Assembly (NCBI GenBank): GCA_945865485.1
Contig: CAMBEC010000004.1
Location: 120,015 to 184,014, forward strand
Direction: 5' to 3'
Source of the DNA: Rickettsia typhi
GTDB lineage: Bacteria > Pseudomonadota > Alphaproteobacteria > Rickettsiales > Rickettsiaceae
Length of the DNA stretch: 64,000 bases
In this document: piece after piece, positions 21,021-30,808 of the stretch
How positions within the stretch are numbered: position 1 is the stretch's first letter
Layout of the letters: the number at the start of each line of letters is the position of its first letter
Notes under the pieces: model-generated
Told to the model about the DNA's origin: nothing
The model's database searches: none
What the model saw: the letters and a program-made list of their open reading frames with translations, nothing else
Translations under genes and position numbers: made by a program

Positions 21021-24000
21021 TCACGCCATTTCCATTAGCTGACCATTTTCTAACCATAAAATTTGGATACGAATTTTATTCTCTGGATATATTTTTTGAA
21101 CTATTTTTTTGTAAGAAAGAAGTTGGGTAATGTAATTTTCTGGAACAGTATTAAGGCTAGTTGCAGGATTGATATCTGATTTATAATCGATAATAATTAT
21201 TTCTTTTTCTAAATGAATCATCAAATCGATTCTTCCTAGTTTGATCTTCTCATCACCTAAAGTTCCAATTGATAGTTCTGTGAGAGTATGGTTTTGAATC
21301 AGGCTACTAAATTCTATATTTGCTGACAATAGTTCGATACTTTTTGTAATACGTTTTTGAGATTTTTCATCAAGTGTGCCAATCAAGGGGTGATTACTCA
21401 TAATAGATATTTCTTTTGCAGCAACTGAATCTTCAAGGATTTTGTGAAATATTACTCCATATTGTGCCGGACTTACTGTTGATAATGAGTTAGAAATGTA
21501 TTGTACAGAGATTGACTTATTAATGTCTTTTTGAAAAATCTTATTCCGAGGATAGAAATATTCTGTCTTTTGAGTTTCAGGAAGGTTTTTTTCTTTGTGA
21601 TTGAAATAATTATTGTTTGTACCATAAATTAACTTGCCGTCATCAACTTCTACTGCAATTTCTTTCATCACTTTATGAACTAACTCAAACCAACAATTTT
21701 CAGCTATTGATCTACCTCCTTCATAACCGCATACTATAAGGTGATCTTCGGCTCTTGTCATGCCAACGTAAAGTAGCCTTAAATATTCCGCATAAATCTT
21801 TTGTTGTTTTAGTTTCTTTAGGTCAATGTAGTAATCAGGTACATCAGTTGAATTTTTTGCTGACAAACAATTGTCATCTGTATCCCAGATAAAGTGATCA
21901 TTGTTAGTTGGTAAACTTGTGGTATCACAAAGGATTACAATAGGAGCTTGTAGTCCTTTTGCTCCATGTAATGTCATTATTTTGACTTTATCAGAACTAC
22001 TAGAATCCCTCTTTATCGAAGAATCGCTACTTTCAATCCAAAATATAAAATTTTGTAAAGAGTTGTTATTTTGAGAAGCGAAATCTTGACAAGCATATAA
22101 AAGCTCATCGATAGCGTCATTACTATCCGGACCGCAAGACGCATTTAATGCTTGTCTATATCCCAGTACATCAAACATATATTGGAAAAAAGTTTCAACA
22201 TTGGTTTTTTGATATACTTCAAAAAATATGTTTAGGTGCTCAAATAAATACTTATATTCTTTTGAAGAATATTGTTCTAATTCAATATAATTCCAGATTG
22301 ATTGTTTCTCTCGGTTGATGGCAATAGCGTGCAAAAGTGATCCGCTGATTCCAATAATTGGTGATTTAAGAAGTGCTGCAAGGTTAAGATCGTCTTGTGG
22401 ATTTAAGACAAATTTTCCAATTGCCAGCAAATCTTGTACAGCCAGATTTCCTCTTAAGGTGATTCTATCAAGGCCCGCTACTGGAATCCCATCATTTTGT
22501 AGAGCTATAATCACTTCCTTAGTAAATTCATCTCGTTTTCTGAATAAAATCATAAAATCATTAGGTAATGTAATTTTATTCGTTGCAGCAAGTATTCTAC
22601 CAGAGCCAAGAGTTTGTTTTATATAAGAACTAATTTTTTGTGCTAGCTGCACCTTTGAAGAAGTGGTGTCCACCGCTGTTTTAACTATTGGCCAAAACTC
22701 ATTCTCAGAATTTTTAGTACTACAGATTGGCCATAATTCTACGCTTCCTGCGTGACTGCTCCGAAAGGCATGTAGTTGGTTTAAAGTTGATGAAAATGTG
22801 CCGGGAATTTGTTCTCTTACTCTATTAAAGACCTGATATACCACGTATAGCACCTCTTTTGCTGAGCGATAGGATGTTTCGAGGTTTACATTTTCGAAAT
22901 GTTTGTTGGCGGCAGACATTTTCTCTTTCAGATATTGGTTCATTTGAGAAAAAGAATCAATATCAGCCCCTTGAAAACTAAATATTGATTGTTTCTCATC
23001 ACCAACAACAAATACAGTGCGGTTATTCTTTTCTACCCCATCACCTGAGTAAAATTCAGCAATCAAAGCCTCAATAATGCGCCATTGATAGTTGCTGGTG
23101 TCTTGTGCTTCATCAATAAGCAAGTGATCGATTCCACCATCTAGTTTATACAGTACCCATTCTTTTGCCGTACTGTTATTTAAAAGTTTACAAGAATGTA
23201 TAATGAGATCATCATAATCTAGCAATGTTTTTGTTGATTTATAATGCTCATATTCTTCAATTATTTTAGAGCCAAGAAGAGAAAGTAGTTTGGAGTGATT
23301 TTTTAGTTTTACAGTTTTCTCTTTTTGATCCAGGAGATATACTTGCTCCTGTATTGCTTCTAGGTCAAAATATAAATTTGACCCAGGTTTGGCTATTTTC
23401 TGAGTAACTATTCTTTTTTTCTTTTGGCCATGTTCTGTTAAAAAGAATTTTTTTAGCTCTTTTGTTGTAGTATTAAATCCTACAATAGTTTGTACTATTG
23501 GATTCTGTTTAATTAGCTCATAGTATCTATCGTTTGAGCTTTGAAGCTCAGCAATAAGTTTGGTGGTTTCATTTTTAAAATTTTCTAATGAATTTTTTGA
23601 CTTAAGAAACTGGGTTTTTTGTTGGATGATTTCACTAAGCATTTCATCAATAATCAGTTCATGAAAATTGATCGATAAATACTCAGTTATAGGCTCCAAA
23701 TCTTCTGCATTCATCAAATGTTTTTTAATCTGATTTAAGATATAATCTGCCTCTATTTCATCAATAATTTTAAAACTTGGTGAAACAGAGGCTTCAAGAG
23801 GAAATTTCTTGAGTAATTTTTGACAAAAAGAGTGAATAGTTTGGATATTAATATTATTTTCAGACTTTAAATATGTATTATACAATGATCTAGCAAGGAC
23901 TATTTCCCGATCAGTTGCTTCCCTGCCGATTGTTTTATTTAATTCCTGAATTAATATATCTCTATCAAGCTTTGACCATGTATCAAGGGCAGTAGTAATA

Positions 24001-24185
24001 CGCTCTTTCATCTCTCCCGCCGCTGCGTTTGTGAAAGTGAGGCATAATATCTTATCAAATGCCTCGCCTTTTAATAATAAACGTAGTACCCGATCCGTGA
24101 GTATTTTTGTTTTTCCAGTTCCAGCTGAAGCAGATACCCAGGTTGATATCTCTGGGTTTGATGCTTTATTTTGTAATGAATTCAT
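21021..24185 (-). CDS. addA: Double-strand break repair helicase-nuclease AddA
   Basis: AddA with AddB forms the alphaproteobacterial counterpart of RecBCD, resecting double-strand breaks for RecA. This is a UvrD-like superfamily 1 helicase of 1054 residues: Walker A ASAGTGKTKIL near 19-29, motif Ia LCLTFTNAAAGEMKER, Walker B LLIDEAQDTSNYQW, and motif VLYVGMTRAEDHLI. The C-terminal PD-(D/E)XK nuclease has GRIDLMIHL and IIIDYKSD. addB is not in this window. The gene is divergent from the autotransporter gene and convergent with tgt. Confidence 0.92.
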   Translation of the reverse strand: MNSLQNKASNPEISTWVSASAGTGKTKILTDRVLRLLLKGEAFDKILCLTFTNAAAGEMKERITTALDTWSKLDRDILIQELNKTIGREATDREIVLARSLYNTYLKSENNINIQTIHSFCQKLLKKFPLEASVSPSFKIIDEIEADYILNQIKKHLMNAEDLEPITEYLSINFHELIIDEMLSEIIQQKTQFLKSKNSLENFKNETTKLIAELQSSNDRYYELIKQNPIVQTIVGFNTTTKELKKFFLTEHGQKKKRIVTQKIAKPGSNLYFDLEAIQEQVYLLDQKEKTVKLKNHSKLLSLLGSKIIEEYEHYKSTKTLLDYDDLIIHSCKLLNNSTAKEWVLYKLDGGIDHLLIDEAQDTSNYQWRIIEALIAEFYSGDGVEKNNRTVFVVGDEKQSIFSFQGADIDSFSQMNQYLKEKMSAANKHFENVNLETSYRSAKEVLYVVYQVFNRVREQIPGTFSSTLNQLHAFRSSHAGSVELWPICSTKNSENEFWPIVKTAVDTTSSKVQLAQKISSYIKQTLGSGRILAATNKITLPNDFMILFRKRDEFTKEVIIALQNDGIPVAGLDRITLRGNLAVQDLLAIGKFVLNPQDDLNLAALLKSPIIGISGSLLHAIAINREKQSIWNYIELEQYSSKEYKYLFEHLNIFFEVYQKTNVETFFQYMFDVLGYRQALNASCGPDSNDAIDELLYACQDFASQNNNSLQNFIFWIESSDSSIKRDSSSSDKVKIMTLHGAKGLQAPIVILCDTTSLPTNNDHFIWDTDDNCLSAKNSTDVPDYYIDLKKLKQQKIYAEYLRLLYVGMTRAEDHLIVCGYEGGRSIAENCWFELVHKVMKEIAVEVDDGKLIYGTNNNYFNHKEKNLPETQKTEYFYPRNKIFQKDINKSISVQYISNSLSTVSPAQYGVIFHKILEDSVAAKEISIMSNHPLIGTLDEKSQKRITKSIELLSANIEFSSLIQNHTLTELSIGTLGDEKIKLGRIDLMIHLEKEIIIIDYKSDINPATSLNTVPENYITQLLSYKKIVQKIYPENKIRIQILWLENGQLMEMA

Positions 24186-24364
24186 ATCACATAAAACTTA
24201 TTCAATCTGAATTATAGTCTATTTCAACAATATCTGTAAGTATTGTTGGTAGAAATATTACTATGCGAATAACATATTGACCCATTAATGGGTATTTGAT
24301 GTAAATTACGAATTACTTATATTATCGTTAATTACATTATATAATTAGGTTGAGTATTCATATT

Positions 24365-26872
24365 ATGTCTAAATTTAAAGCCCTAGGGGCCGTTGCCTCT
24401 TTTATTGCCATTATTCTACCGCTTTCTAGTGGTGCTGCGACTGAGCATACAACAGTTGGCACCCCAGCAACTGTCGGAGTAAATAATGGTTTGGGCGGGT
24501 TTGTTAATGGTGATAGCGTAAAATTGGGTGGAGCTCATAATTTACTCTCTTCTGGAAATCATATAATAGCAGCTATGGATATTAGTGGTAACAACAGCAT
24601 ATTTACTATGCTCCATGATATATCTCTAGGATCAGTAGGAAATTCTGGTTTGGCTGGAAAATTTTTAACTGTTTTATATAGTGGACTACAGACAATAACT
24701 TTACCCGGTACTGCTGGTTCGGGAGGGAGCAGTATTGGATTAAATGACTACTCTGGCCTAGGGTTAGTAGATTATAATAATAATGCAGGTATCTTGGAGT
24801 TGAACTCTGCGGGTGTAAACTATGCCAACAACTTTCAGAGTACAGGTGGGGATAATGGAACAATAAGAATTTTACAGAATTCTACCTTATCAGGAGCATT
24901 TAGTGGGACCACCGGAACAAAAGTGGCGTCTTTAGTTCTTACTACAGATAGATCATTGGTATTGAATACCAACCTTAATTTATCAGCTAATATTAGCTTA
25001 GAATCAAATACAACTTTTATTATCAATTCTGGATTTAGTGTTAGTGCAAATAAAGTAGAATTTGTTGGAGGTAAGGAAGCTAGCATGATATTTGGCCATA
25101 ATACCACGTTGGATGCAGAAGTAGGTATTATAAATCCTGGCGGTAATATTATTGAGTTTCAGGGAGCTTCTAATATTTTAAAGAAAATAGATATTTTCTC
25201 TTTTGGTGGCAATGGTTCTAAAGTTATTTTTTCTTCAAATAATCCAGCTCATAGATCGTCATTAACTAATAATATATCTGCCGATGTTATTGAAACCAAA
25301 GGTTCAAAAATTGGTATTGATGCCGAGGAAATAGCCCTTTCAGGCCAAACTACTGCTAATAATACAATTTTTGATCTTGGTCTAAATACGGCTTTATTTA
25401 CTAGGGGTTTTGCGGTGATTATGGGTACTCCAAAATTTAATTCCACCTTTAACGGAGTCAAGGGGGGTCATCTTGCAGCTGAAGGCATAAATATCGATAT
25501 GAGTGGTGCTGATACAGTAACCATAAATCTTACAGATATTTCTTCTGTTCCTGGTCCTGCAGGTAGACAATATACTATTTTTGCTGAGTTAAGGGATAAA
25601 TTTGATGGAGAAGGAACAGCAGAAGGGAGTATGACCCTTCCTGACGATAGTATCGTCGCACTTAATTCACCAGCAAATCCACTTGTGAAATGGACATATT
25701 CTGAAGGTATTCTGAGTCAGGTATTAGTCCCCAATGTTGATCAAGTTGTCGCTGTTTTAGTGCCTAATAATCCAAATGTTACTCCTGTTTTAAATTCTTC
25801 AGCACGAGAAGATTTGCTTAATGTTGTCAATCAATCTGGCAACGCGGTTCAGTTACTGGATGCGCTGCAACCAGATGCCATTGCCCTTGGAAGTGAGCCA
25901 GCTAATCAAGCTGCTGAAAGTGCTTCTCAAATGATTTCTGGTGCAACACGTGTAATTGATGCACGAATTAGCAATATACAGGTGACAGATAGTGGTTTGT
26001 CAGGTGTTACTGCTGGTGATACCAATAATCAAATTCACGGATTATGGTTTATGCCCTTTTTTGGTGACGTAAAGCAAGAACTACGTGGCACTCATCCAGG
26101 ATATTCCGCTAAATATTTTGGGAACATTTTAGGTTTTGATACTTTGTTTGAAGACGACTCAACAATAGGAGTGGCTTTAACTTTTATAAAAAATATAGTC
26201 AATCATAAAGATTCTAATAAGGGAGACAAAAGTGTTATTCACACATCGGTGATATCTCTATATGGTCTAAAAACTCTTGCTAATAATTGGTTTGTTCAAG
26301 GTGTTTTATCACTTGGTTCAAGTAAAATTGACAATAAAGAAATAAGGTTTACTTTTCCTACTATTTCAATAGCTAGTGCAGATTATAACTCAATCAGCAC
26401 TACTACAGAAATAACAGCTGGTTATACTCACTCCTTGTCAGCAAATACCATTATTACCCCCCTATTTGGTATAGAATACACGCGGTTAAATAAAGTAGAT
26501 TATACAGAAACAGGAGCTGGTTCTCAGAATTTAACTGTGAATAGAAAAGAGTTTAATAAGGCTGAATTAATTGTTGGAGCAAAATTAGATCATTCAATAG
26601 CTATTGAAGATTTTACATTTATTCCTGAAGTTCATGGATTTGTTAGATATGATGCAATTAATAAGCCTTTAAAAATAACCGCTGCATTGCAAGGAGAGCC
26701 GCCTTCACTAATTGTTCCTAGAACCACTGTGCAAACCAGAGTGACTTATCTTGTTGGTGCAGGATTTGATATTAAGAAATCTAATTTTGAATATGGATTC
26801 GGTTATGATGCACGTATTGCTCAGAAATATATTGCTCACCAAGGTGTTTTTAAGTTGAGACTGATATTTTAA
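24365..26872 (+). CDS. Autotransporter outer-membrane protein, rOmpB/Sca-like
   Basis: An 835-residue type V secreted protein. A signal peptide (hydrophobic residues about 8-22, then SSGAA) leads into a passenger rich in N, G, S and T with beta-solenoid character. From about residue 560 a translocator domain resembles the C-terminal barrel of rickettsial rOmpB: LWFMPFFGDVKQ, GFDTLFEDDSTIGVALTF and HTSVISLYG. The chain ends in a beta-strand with terminal phenylalanine (KLRLIF), the outer-membrane assembly signal. The frame is open from a TTG at 24350; the ATG at 24365 is chosen because it gives a clean signal peptide. The passenger, about 500 residues, is shorter than that of rOmpB. A role in host contact is inference. 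Confidence 0.87.
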   Translation: MSKFKALGAVASFIAIILPLSSGAATEHTTVGTPATVGVNNGLGGFVNGDSVKLGGAHNLLSSGNHIIAAMDISGNNSIFTMLHDISLGSVGNSGLAGKFLTVLYSGLQTITLPGTAGSGGSSIGLNDYSGLGLVDYNNNAGILELNSAGVNYANNFQSTGGDNGTIRILQNSTLSGAFSGTTGTKVASLVLTTDRSLVLNTNLNLSANISLESNTTFIINSGFSVSANKVEFVGGKEASMIFGHNTTLDAEVGIINPGGNIIEFQGASNILKKIDIFSFGGNGSKVIFSSNNPAHRSSLTNNISADVIETKGSKIGIDAEEIALSGQTTANNTIFDLGLNTALFTRGFAVIMGTPKFNSTFNGVKGGHLAAEGINIDMSGADTVTINLTDISSVPGPAGRQYTIFAELRDKFDGEGTAEGSMTLPDDSIVALNSPANPLVKWTYSEGILSQVLVPNVDQVVAVLVPNNPNVTPVLNSSAREDLLNVVNQSGNAVQLLDALQPDAIALGSEPANQAAESASQMISGATRVIDARISNIQVTDSGLSGVTAGDTNNQIHGLWFMPFFGDVKQELRGTHPGYSAKYFGNILGFDTLFEDDSTIGVALTFIKNIVNHKDSNKGDKSVIHTSVISLYGLKTLANNWFVQGVLSLGSSKIDNKEIRFTFPTISIASADYNSISTTTEITAGYTHSLSANTIITPLFGIEYTRLNKVDYTETGAGSQNLTVNRKEFNKAELIVGAKLDHSIAIEDFTFIPEVHGFVRYDAINKPLKITAALQGEPPSLIVPRTTVQTRVTYLVGAGFDIKKSNFEYGFGYDARIAQKYIAHQGVFKLRLIF

Positions 26873-27148
26873 ATGATGTAAATATTATAATCTTTCCCTT
26901 ATGATTTTGATTGCGAGATGCATTATTAGGTATAAATTAGTTCTTTAATATTGATTTGTGGGTTTAGATGGGACACAAATTTCAAAGTCATATATCTTAT
27001 GGAAAAAATAAGTATCAACATTTCATCTTCTCTATCAATTACTTGCAACAGCGCTTGAAAATAAAAGAAAGGGGCAAGCCATATCAACGTACCCCTTATA
27101 AGATTAAATAATAATAATTATTTAAGATGTGTGGCAAAATTAAAGGAT

Positions 27149-28786
27149 TTATTCCAGCTCAATCAAGAAATCAGCATAGCCTTCCATTAAGCCTAATAGA
27201 CCTGGTGGTGTATGACCAAAAGTATCACTTATAGCTTGTTCAAAAAAGGCGTGCATTTGATCATTATCCTGCTTAATTGCTTCTGATATAGGATGATGAA
27301 ATTCTATATCAATACTTAATTTAATAGGGTTATCTTTATAAGCAAAACTCTTAGCAATTGCTATGGCTTGCCCACTGCATAGCTCGTTATTTGCCATATT
27401 TACAACACGGATGGAATCAGATGTAGCAAGCTGCTCAGCTGTTGCAGGTCCATGCTCTCTCAACTGATTATGACTTATATCTAAAGTGTGAAGATTAGGC
27501 GCAGTAGCAAGCTGCTCAGCTGTTGCAGGTCCATGCTCTCCTAACTGATTACGACTTATATCTAAAGTGTGAAGGTTAGGCGCAGTAGCAAGATGAGCAG
27601 CTGTTGCAGGTCCATGTTCTCTCAACTGATTACTACTTATCTCTAAAGTGTGAAAATTAGGCGCAGTAGCAAGCTGCTCAGCTGTTGCAGGTCCATGCTC
27701 TCTCAACTCATTCCAACTTATATTTATTGTGTGAAGATTAGGCGCAGTGGCAAGCTCCCTAGAGGTATCCGGGCCATGCTCTCTCAACTGATTCTCACTT
27801 ATATCTAAAGTGTGAAGGTTAGACGCAGTAGCAAGATGAGTAGCTGTTGCAGGTCCATACTCTCTCAACTCATTCCAACTTATATTTACAGTGTGAAGAT
27901 TAGGCGCAGTAGCAAGATGAGTAGCTGTTGCAGGTCCATGCTCTCTCAACTCATTACTACTTATATCTAAAGTGTGAAGTTTAGGTGCAGTAGCAAGCTG
28001 CTCAGCTGTTGCAGATCCATGCTCTCTCAACTCATTACTACTTATATCTAAAGTGTGAAGGTTAGGCGCAGTAGCAAGCTGCTCAGCTGTTGCAGGTCCA
28101 TGCTCTCCTAAGTGATTCCCACCTATATTTACAGTGTGAAGGTTAGGCGCAGTAGCAAGCTGCTCAGCTGTTGCAGGTCCATGCTCTCTCAACTCATTAT
28201 AACTTATATTTACAGTGTGAAGATTAGGCGCAGTAGCAAGATGAGCAGCTGTTGCAGGTCCATGCTCTCCTAAGTGATTCCCACCTATATTTACAGTGTG
28301 AAGATTAGGTACAGTAGCAAGCTGCTCAGCTGTTGCAGGTCCATGCTCTCTCAACTCATTACTACTTATATCTAAAGTGTGAAGATTAGGCGCAGTAGCA
28401 AGCTGCTCAGCTGTTGCAGGTCCATGCTTTCTCAACTCATTCCAACTTATATCTAAAGTGTGAAGATTAGGCCCAGTGGCAAGCTCCCTAGAGGTATCCG
28501 GGCCATGCTCTCTAAACTGATTCTCACTTATATCTAAAGTGTGAAGATTAGGCGCAGTAGCAAGATGAGCAGCTGTTGCAGGTCCATGCTCTTTTAACTT
28601 ATTATTGGCGATATTTACAGTGTGAAGATTAGGCGCAGTAGCAAGATGAGCAGCTGTTGCAGGTCCATGCTCTCCTAAGTGATTCCCACTCATATCTACA
28701 ATGTGAAGATTAGGCGCAGTAATGAGTTGCTCAGCTGTTGCAGGTCCATGCTCTATTAAGTTATTATTAGCCATATTTACTTTCAT
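27149..28786 (-). CDS. Leucine-rich-repeat protein with 17 near-identical 27-residue repeats
   Basis: The 545-residue protein is almost entirely a repeat array. Residues 12-470 are 17 consecutive 27-residue units, consensus EHGPATAEQLATAPNLHTLD followed by ISxNELR, which fits a leucine-rich repeat (LxxLxIxxNxL). The N-terminus is a half repeat (MKVNMANNNLI). The last 75 residues are unrelated, acidic and helical (FFEQAISDTFGHTPPGLLGLMEGYADFLIELE in two halves). No signal peptide or membrane segment is present. LRR proteins in intracellular bacteria often bind host proteins, so this is a candidate effector, but there is no secretion evidence in the sequence. Confidence 0.85.
   Translation of the reverse strand: MKVNMANNNLIEHGPATAEQLITAPNLHIVDMSGNHLGEHGPATAAHLATAPNLHTVNIANNKLKEHGPATAAHLATAPNLHTLDISENQFREHGPDTSRELATGPNLHTLDISWNELRKHGPATAEQLATAPNLHTLDISSNELREHGPATAEQLATVPNLHTVNIGGNHLGEHGPATAAHLATAPNLHTVNISYNELREHGPATAEQLATAPNLHTVNIGGNHLGEHGPATAEQLATAPNLHTLDISSNELREHGSATAEQLATAPKLHTLDISSNELREHGPATATHLATAPNLHTVNISWNELREYGPATATHLATASNLHTLDISENQLREHGPDTSRELATAPNLHTINISWNELREHGPATAEQLATAPNFHTLEISSNQLREHGPATAAHLATAPNLHTLDISRNQLGEHGPATAEQLATAPNLHTLDISHNQLREHGPATAEQLATSDSIRVVNMANNELCSGQAIAIAKSFAYKDNPIKLSIDIEFHHPISEAIKQDNDQMHAFFEQAISDTFGHTPPGLLGLMEGYADFLIELE
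27377..28753 (-). repeat. 81-bp tandem repeat array (17 units) encoding the LRR domain
   Basis: Seventeen units of exactly 81 bases run without interruption. Units 4 and 13 share the rare variant GPDTSREL, and each is flanked by an ENQ-type unit before and an ISWNEL end, giving a nine-unit spacing. Units 6 and 8 share the IGGNHLG variant. This suggests block duplication on top of single-unit slippage. Confidence 0.9.
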
Positions 28787-29084
28787 TAGCAGACCTCAAT
28801 TATTAAATTTATTATATATTATATAATAAATATCAACTATCGTCAATAGTAGTTAAAGATATATTAACTATTAATACTCTTCGGGTTAATCGTTGCAAAG
28901 GTATAAAACGCGACATAGGAGAAAGCCAAGTAGGCCTTTATAAACCTGTGCAAGAAATTTATACTTCCACCCACTCTACACCAGTGGTTGGTATAGTAAT
29001 TATCATGGTGACTACTATAATAAGTGGGCGAGAGAAGAAAGCTGCTACAAAACTACTAGCACTTATGGACTAACATTGTATATG
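28787..29084. other. Spacer with a decayed stretch
   Basis: No supported gene is present. It contains a 31-base repeat (28885-28915) also found at 58.9 kb, and a short open stretch up to about 29072 with a hydrophobic run (VVGIVIIMVTTII) that may be the remnant of a membrane protein. Confidence 0.4.
28885..28915. repeat. 31-bp dispersed repeat, copy 1
   Basis: The core TCGTTGCAAAGGTATAAAAC matches the copy at 58931-58961; 27 of 31 bases agree over the whole unit. It may mark the remains of a mobile element. Confidence 0.55.
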
Positions 29085-29633
29085 TCACATAGAAGTTAGT
29101 ATTGTTCCGCCGTAATTATTCCATGTGCTTTCTAAAGTTTTACAATCATCTAACGAGTGAGGAGCTAAACAGATTAAGACTCCGCCCTTTTTAATTTCTG
29201 CTGCACAATTTTCTACATGATTTTCAGAGATACCAATATTAATTAGAGCTCCAACTAAACCCCCGGCTATTCCACCTGCAGTAGCTCCAGCTAAGGCCAC
29301 CGCAATTGGCCCGGAAATAATTAAGCTAAGTCCTGAAATTGCTAAAGCAGTTCCCATGGCCATTATGGCACCGGTAATAGCTCCGGTTGTAACACCAAGA
29401 GATCCTCCAACCCCAGCCCCTTTTATTGCTTCATCGCTTAATGAAGCATTTTCATGAGCTCTATTATGCCCTTGGTGGGCTTTTGTCTCCTCAGACATTA
29501 ATATACTTATTTCATCTTTCTTATAACCTAATTTTAATGCTGCATTGTAAGCTTTTCCTGCTTTTTTGAAATCTACAAATAAAGCTGTAATTAATCGCCT
29601 AGGAATATTTTGTGTTTTTTCAATGTTACTCAA
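29085..29633 (-). CDS. Glycine-zipper membrane protein, general-stress-protein-like
   Basis: In this 182-residue protein, residues about 15-48 (ALFVDFKKAGKAYNAALKLG, then EISILMSEE) resemble the N-terminal YflT/general stress protein 17M domain. The middle is a glycine/alanine-rich double hydrophobic hairpin (GVGGSLGVTTGAITGAIMAMG and AGATAGGIAGGLVGALI), typical of glycine zippers. The C-terminal KKGGVLICLAP returns to an alpha/beta fold. The only possible start is TTG, with GGAGGAG about 11 bases upstream; no in-frame ATG lies near. A stress role is inferred from the fold only. Confidence 0.75.
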   Translation of the reverse strand: MSNIEKTQNIPRRLITALFVDFKKAGKAYNAALKLGYKKDEISILMSEETKAHQGHNRAHENASLSDEAIKGAGVGGSLGVTTGAITGAIMAMGTALAISGLSLIISGPIAVALAGATAGGIAGGLVGALINIGISENHVENCAAEIKKGGVLICLAPHSLDDCKTLESTWNNYGGTILTSM

Positions 29634-29906
29634 CCTTATCTACTCCTCCACTTACTTCCAATTTTTATTTGTTATACTTAATATTACATCATTAAATAAC
29701 CATAGGTTATAATCTCTACTGCCCATATAACTATAGATTATTAAAAAATAATAACTAATGCAAGTTAAGTTATCTTACTTTTCCAGTTTCTTTGCTAAAC
29801 GGTTCTGTTAAATTATCGAATTAGGGTTATTAAGATGAGGCCTTGATTTGGACTCGTTATGTGAAGTAATATCTATCATTGAATTAACATGATGATACAT
29901 CTCTGG

Positions 29907-30761
29907 TTAAAAAAGTTTTTTCCTGATATGGCAATATGGTTGACCAGAATTTTTATTATAATATTGCTGGTGATAAGCTTCTGCCTTCCAAAATGTGGCA
30001 GCCGGATGTAGCTGAGTTGCTACTTTATAACCCATGTTTTGTAAATACTGAATTACTTTATCGGCTAGTTTATACTGTGTTTCTGTATAGTAAAATATTT
30101 TACTTAAGTATTGTTCCCCAAGATCCGGCCCCTGACCATTTACTTGTGAAAAATTATGTATTTCAAAGAAATATTGTATTAGCCCAGTGTAATTAATTAT
30201 CTTAGGATCATAGACAATCCTAACTGCTTCTACATGCCCTGTATCCCCATTACATATCTTTTCATAGGTTGGGTAATCGACAAGTCCACCTGTATAACCC
30301 ACTTCAGCTTTTAGTACGCCATCTAGCTTATTAAACAAATGCTCTACACCCCAGAAACACCCAGCTGCTACAATCGCTTCTTCCGTATCTTTTATATTAG
30401 TATATGGGACAAAATCTAAAGCTAATGAATTAATACAATATCTTGTATTAAGCTTTGTATATTCTTCACCGAAGAAAACATGACCTAAATGCGCTTTACA
30501 ACTATTACATACTACTTCGGTACGAAGATCATTTGGAGTAGGCTTGAGCGTTACTGTATTTCCTAATTCACGCTCAAAACTAGGCCATCCTGTATGAGAA
30601 CGGAATTTATCTTTACAATCAAATAATGCAATACCGCATTTCCTGCAAAGATAGGTACCTTTTGGTAAAAATTCATCATTAGTTGCCGTATAACCAGGTT
30701 CTGTATTTTTATTTATTATAACCGCTTTTTCTTCGGGAGTTAAACTACTAGTTTTTATCAT
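29907..30761 (-). CDS. msrBA: Bifunctional peptide methionine sulfoxide reductase, MsrB-MsrA fusion
   Basis: It repairs oxidised methionines in both stereo-forms using thioredoxin. The MsrB half comes first: zinc CxxC pairs (CRKC, CNSC), HTGWPSF, HLGHVF and the catalytic RYCINS. The MsrA half has the catalytic AAGCFWGVEHLF followed by GYTGG and HAEAVR-like GHVEAVRIVYDP. An upstream in-frame ATG exists at 30779, but GGAGGT lies between it and the ATG at 30761, so the latter is chosen; the protein is then 284 residues. The B-before-A order is less common than MsrA-MsrB. A thioredoxin gene lies at the right edge of the window. Confidence 0.93.
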   Translation of the reverse strand: MIKTSSLTPEEKAVIINKNTEPGYTATNDEFLPKGTYLCRKCGIALFDCKDKFRSHTGWPSFERELGNTVTLKPTPNDLRTEVVCNSCKAHLGHVFFGEEYTKLNTRYCINSLALDFVPYTNIKDTEEAIVAAGCFWGVEHLFNKLDGVLKAEVGYTGGLVDYPTYEKICNGDTGHVEAVRIVYDPKIINYTGLIQYFFEIHNFSQVNGQGPDLGEQYLSKIFYYTETQYKLADKVIQYLQNMGYKVATQLHPAATFWKAEAYHQQYYNKNSGQPYCHIRKKLF

Positions 30762-30808
30762 AAGGGCTACCACCTCCATATTGTTTGTTTAACTAACTCT
30801 ATCATAAG

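Noticed and set aside
22315..22626. Plus-strand frame inside addA
   Set aside because: It lies wholly within a conserved addA region and shows no family features.
27377..28753. CRISPR-like regular repeats
   Set aside because: The 81-base units are contiguous without spacers and stay in one open frame encoding leucine-rich repeats.
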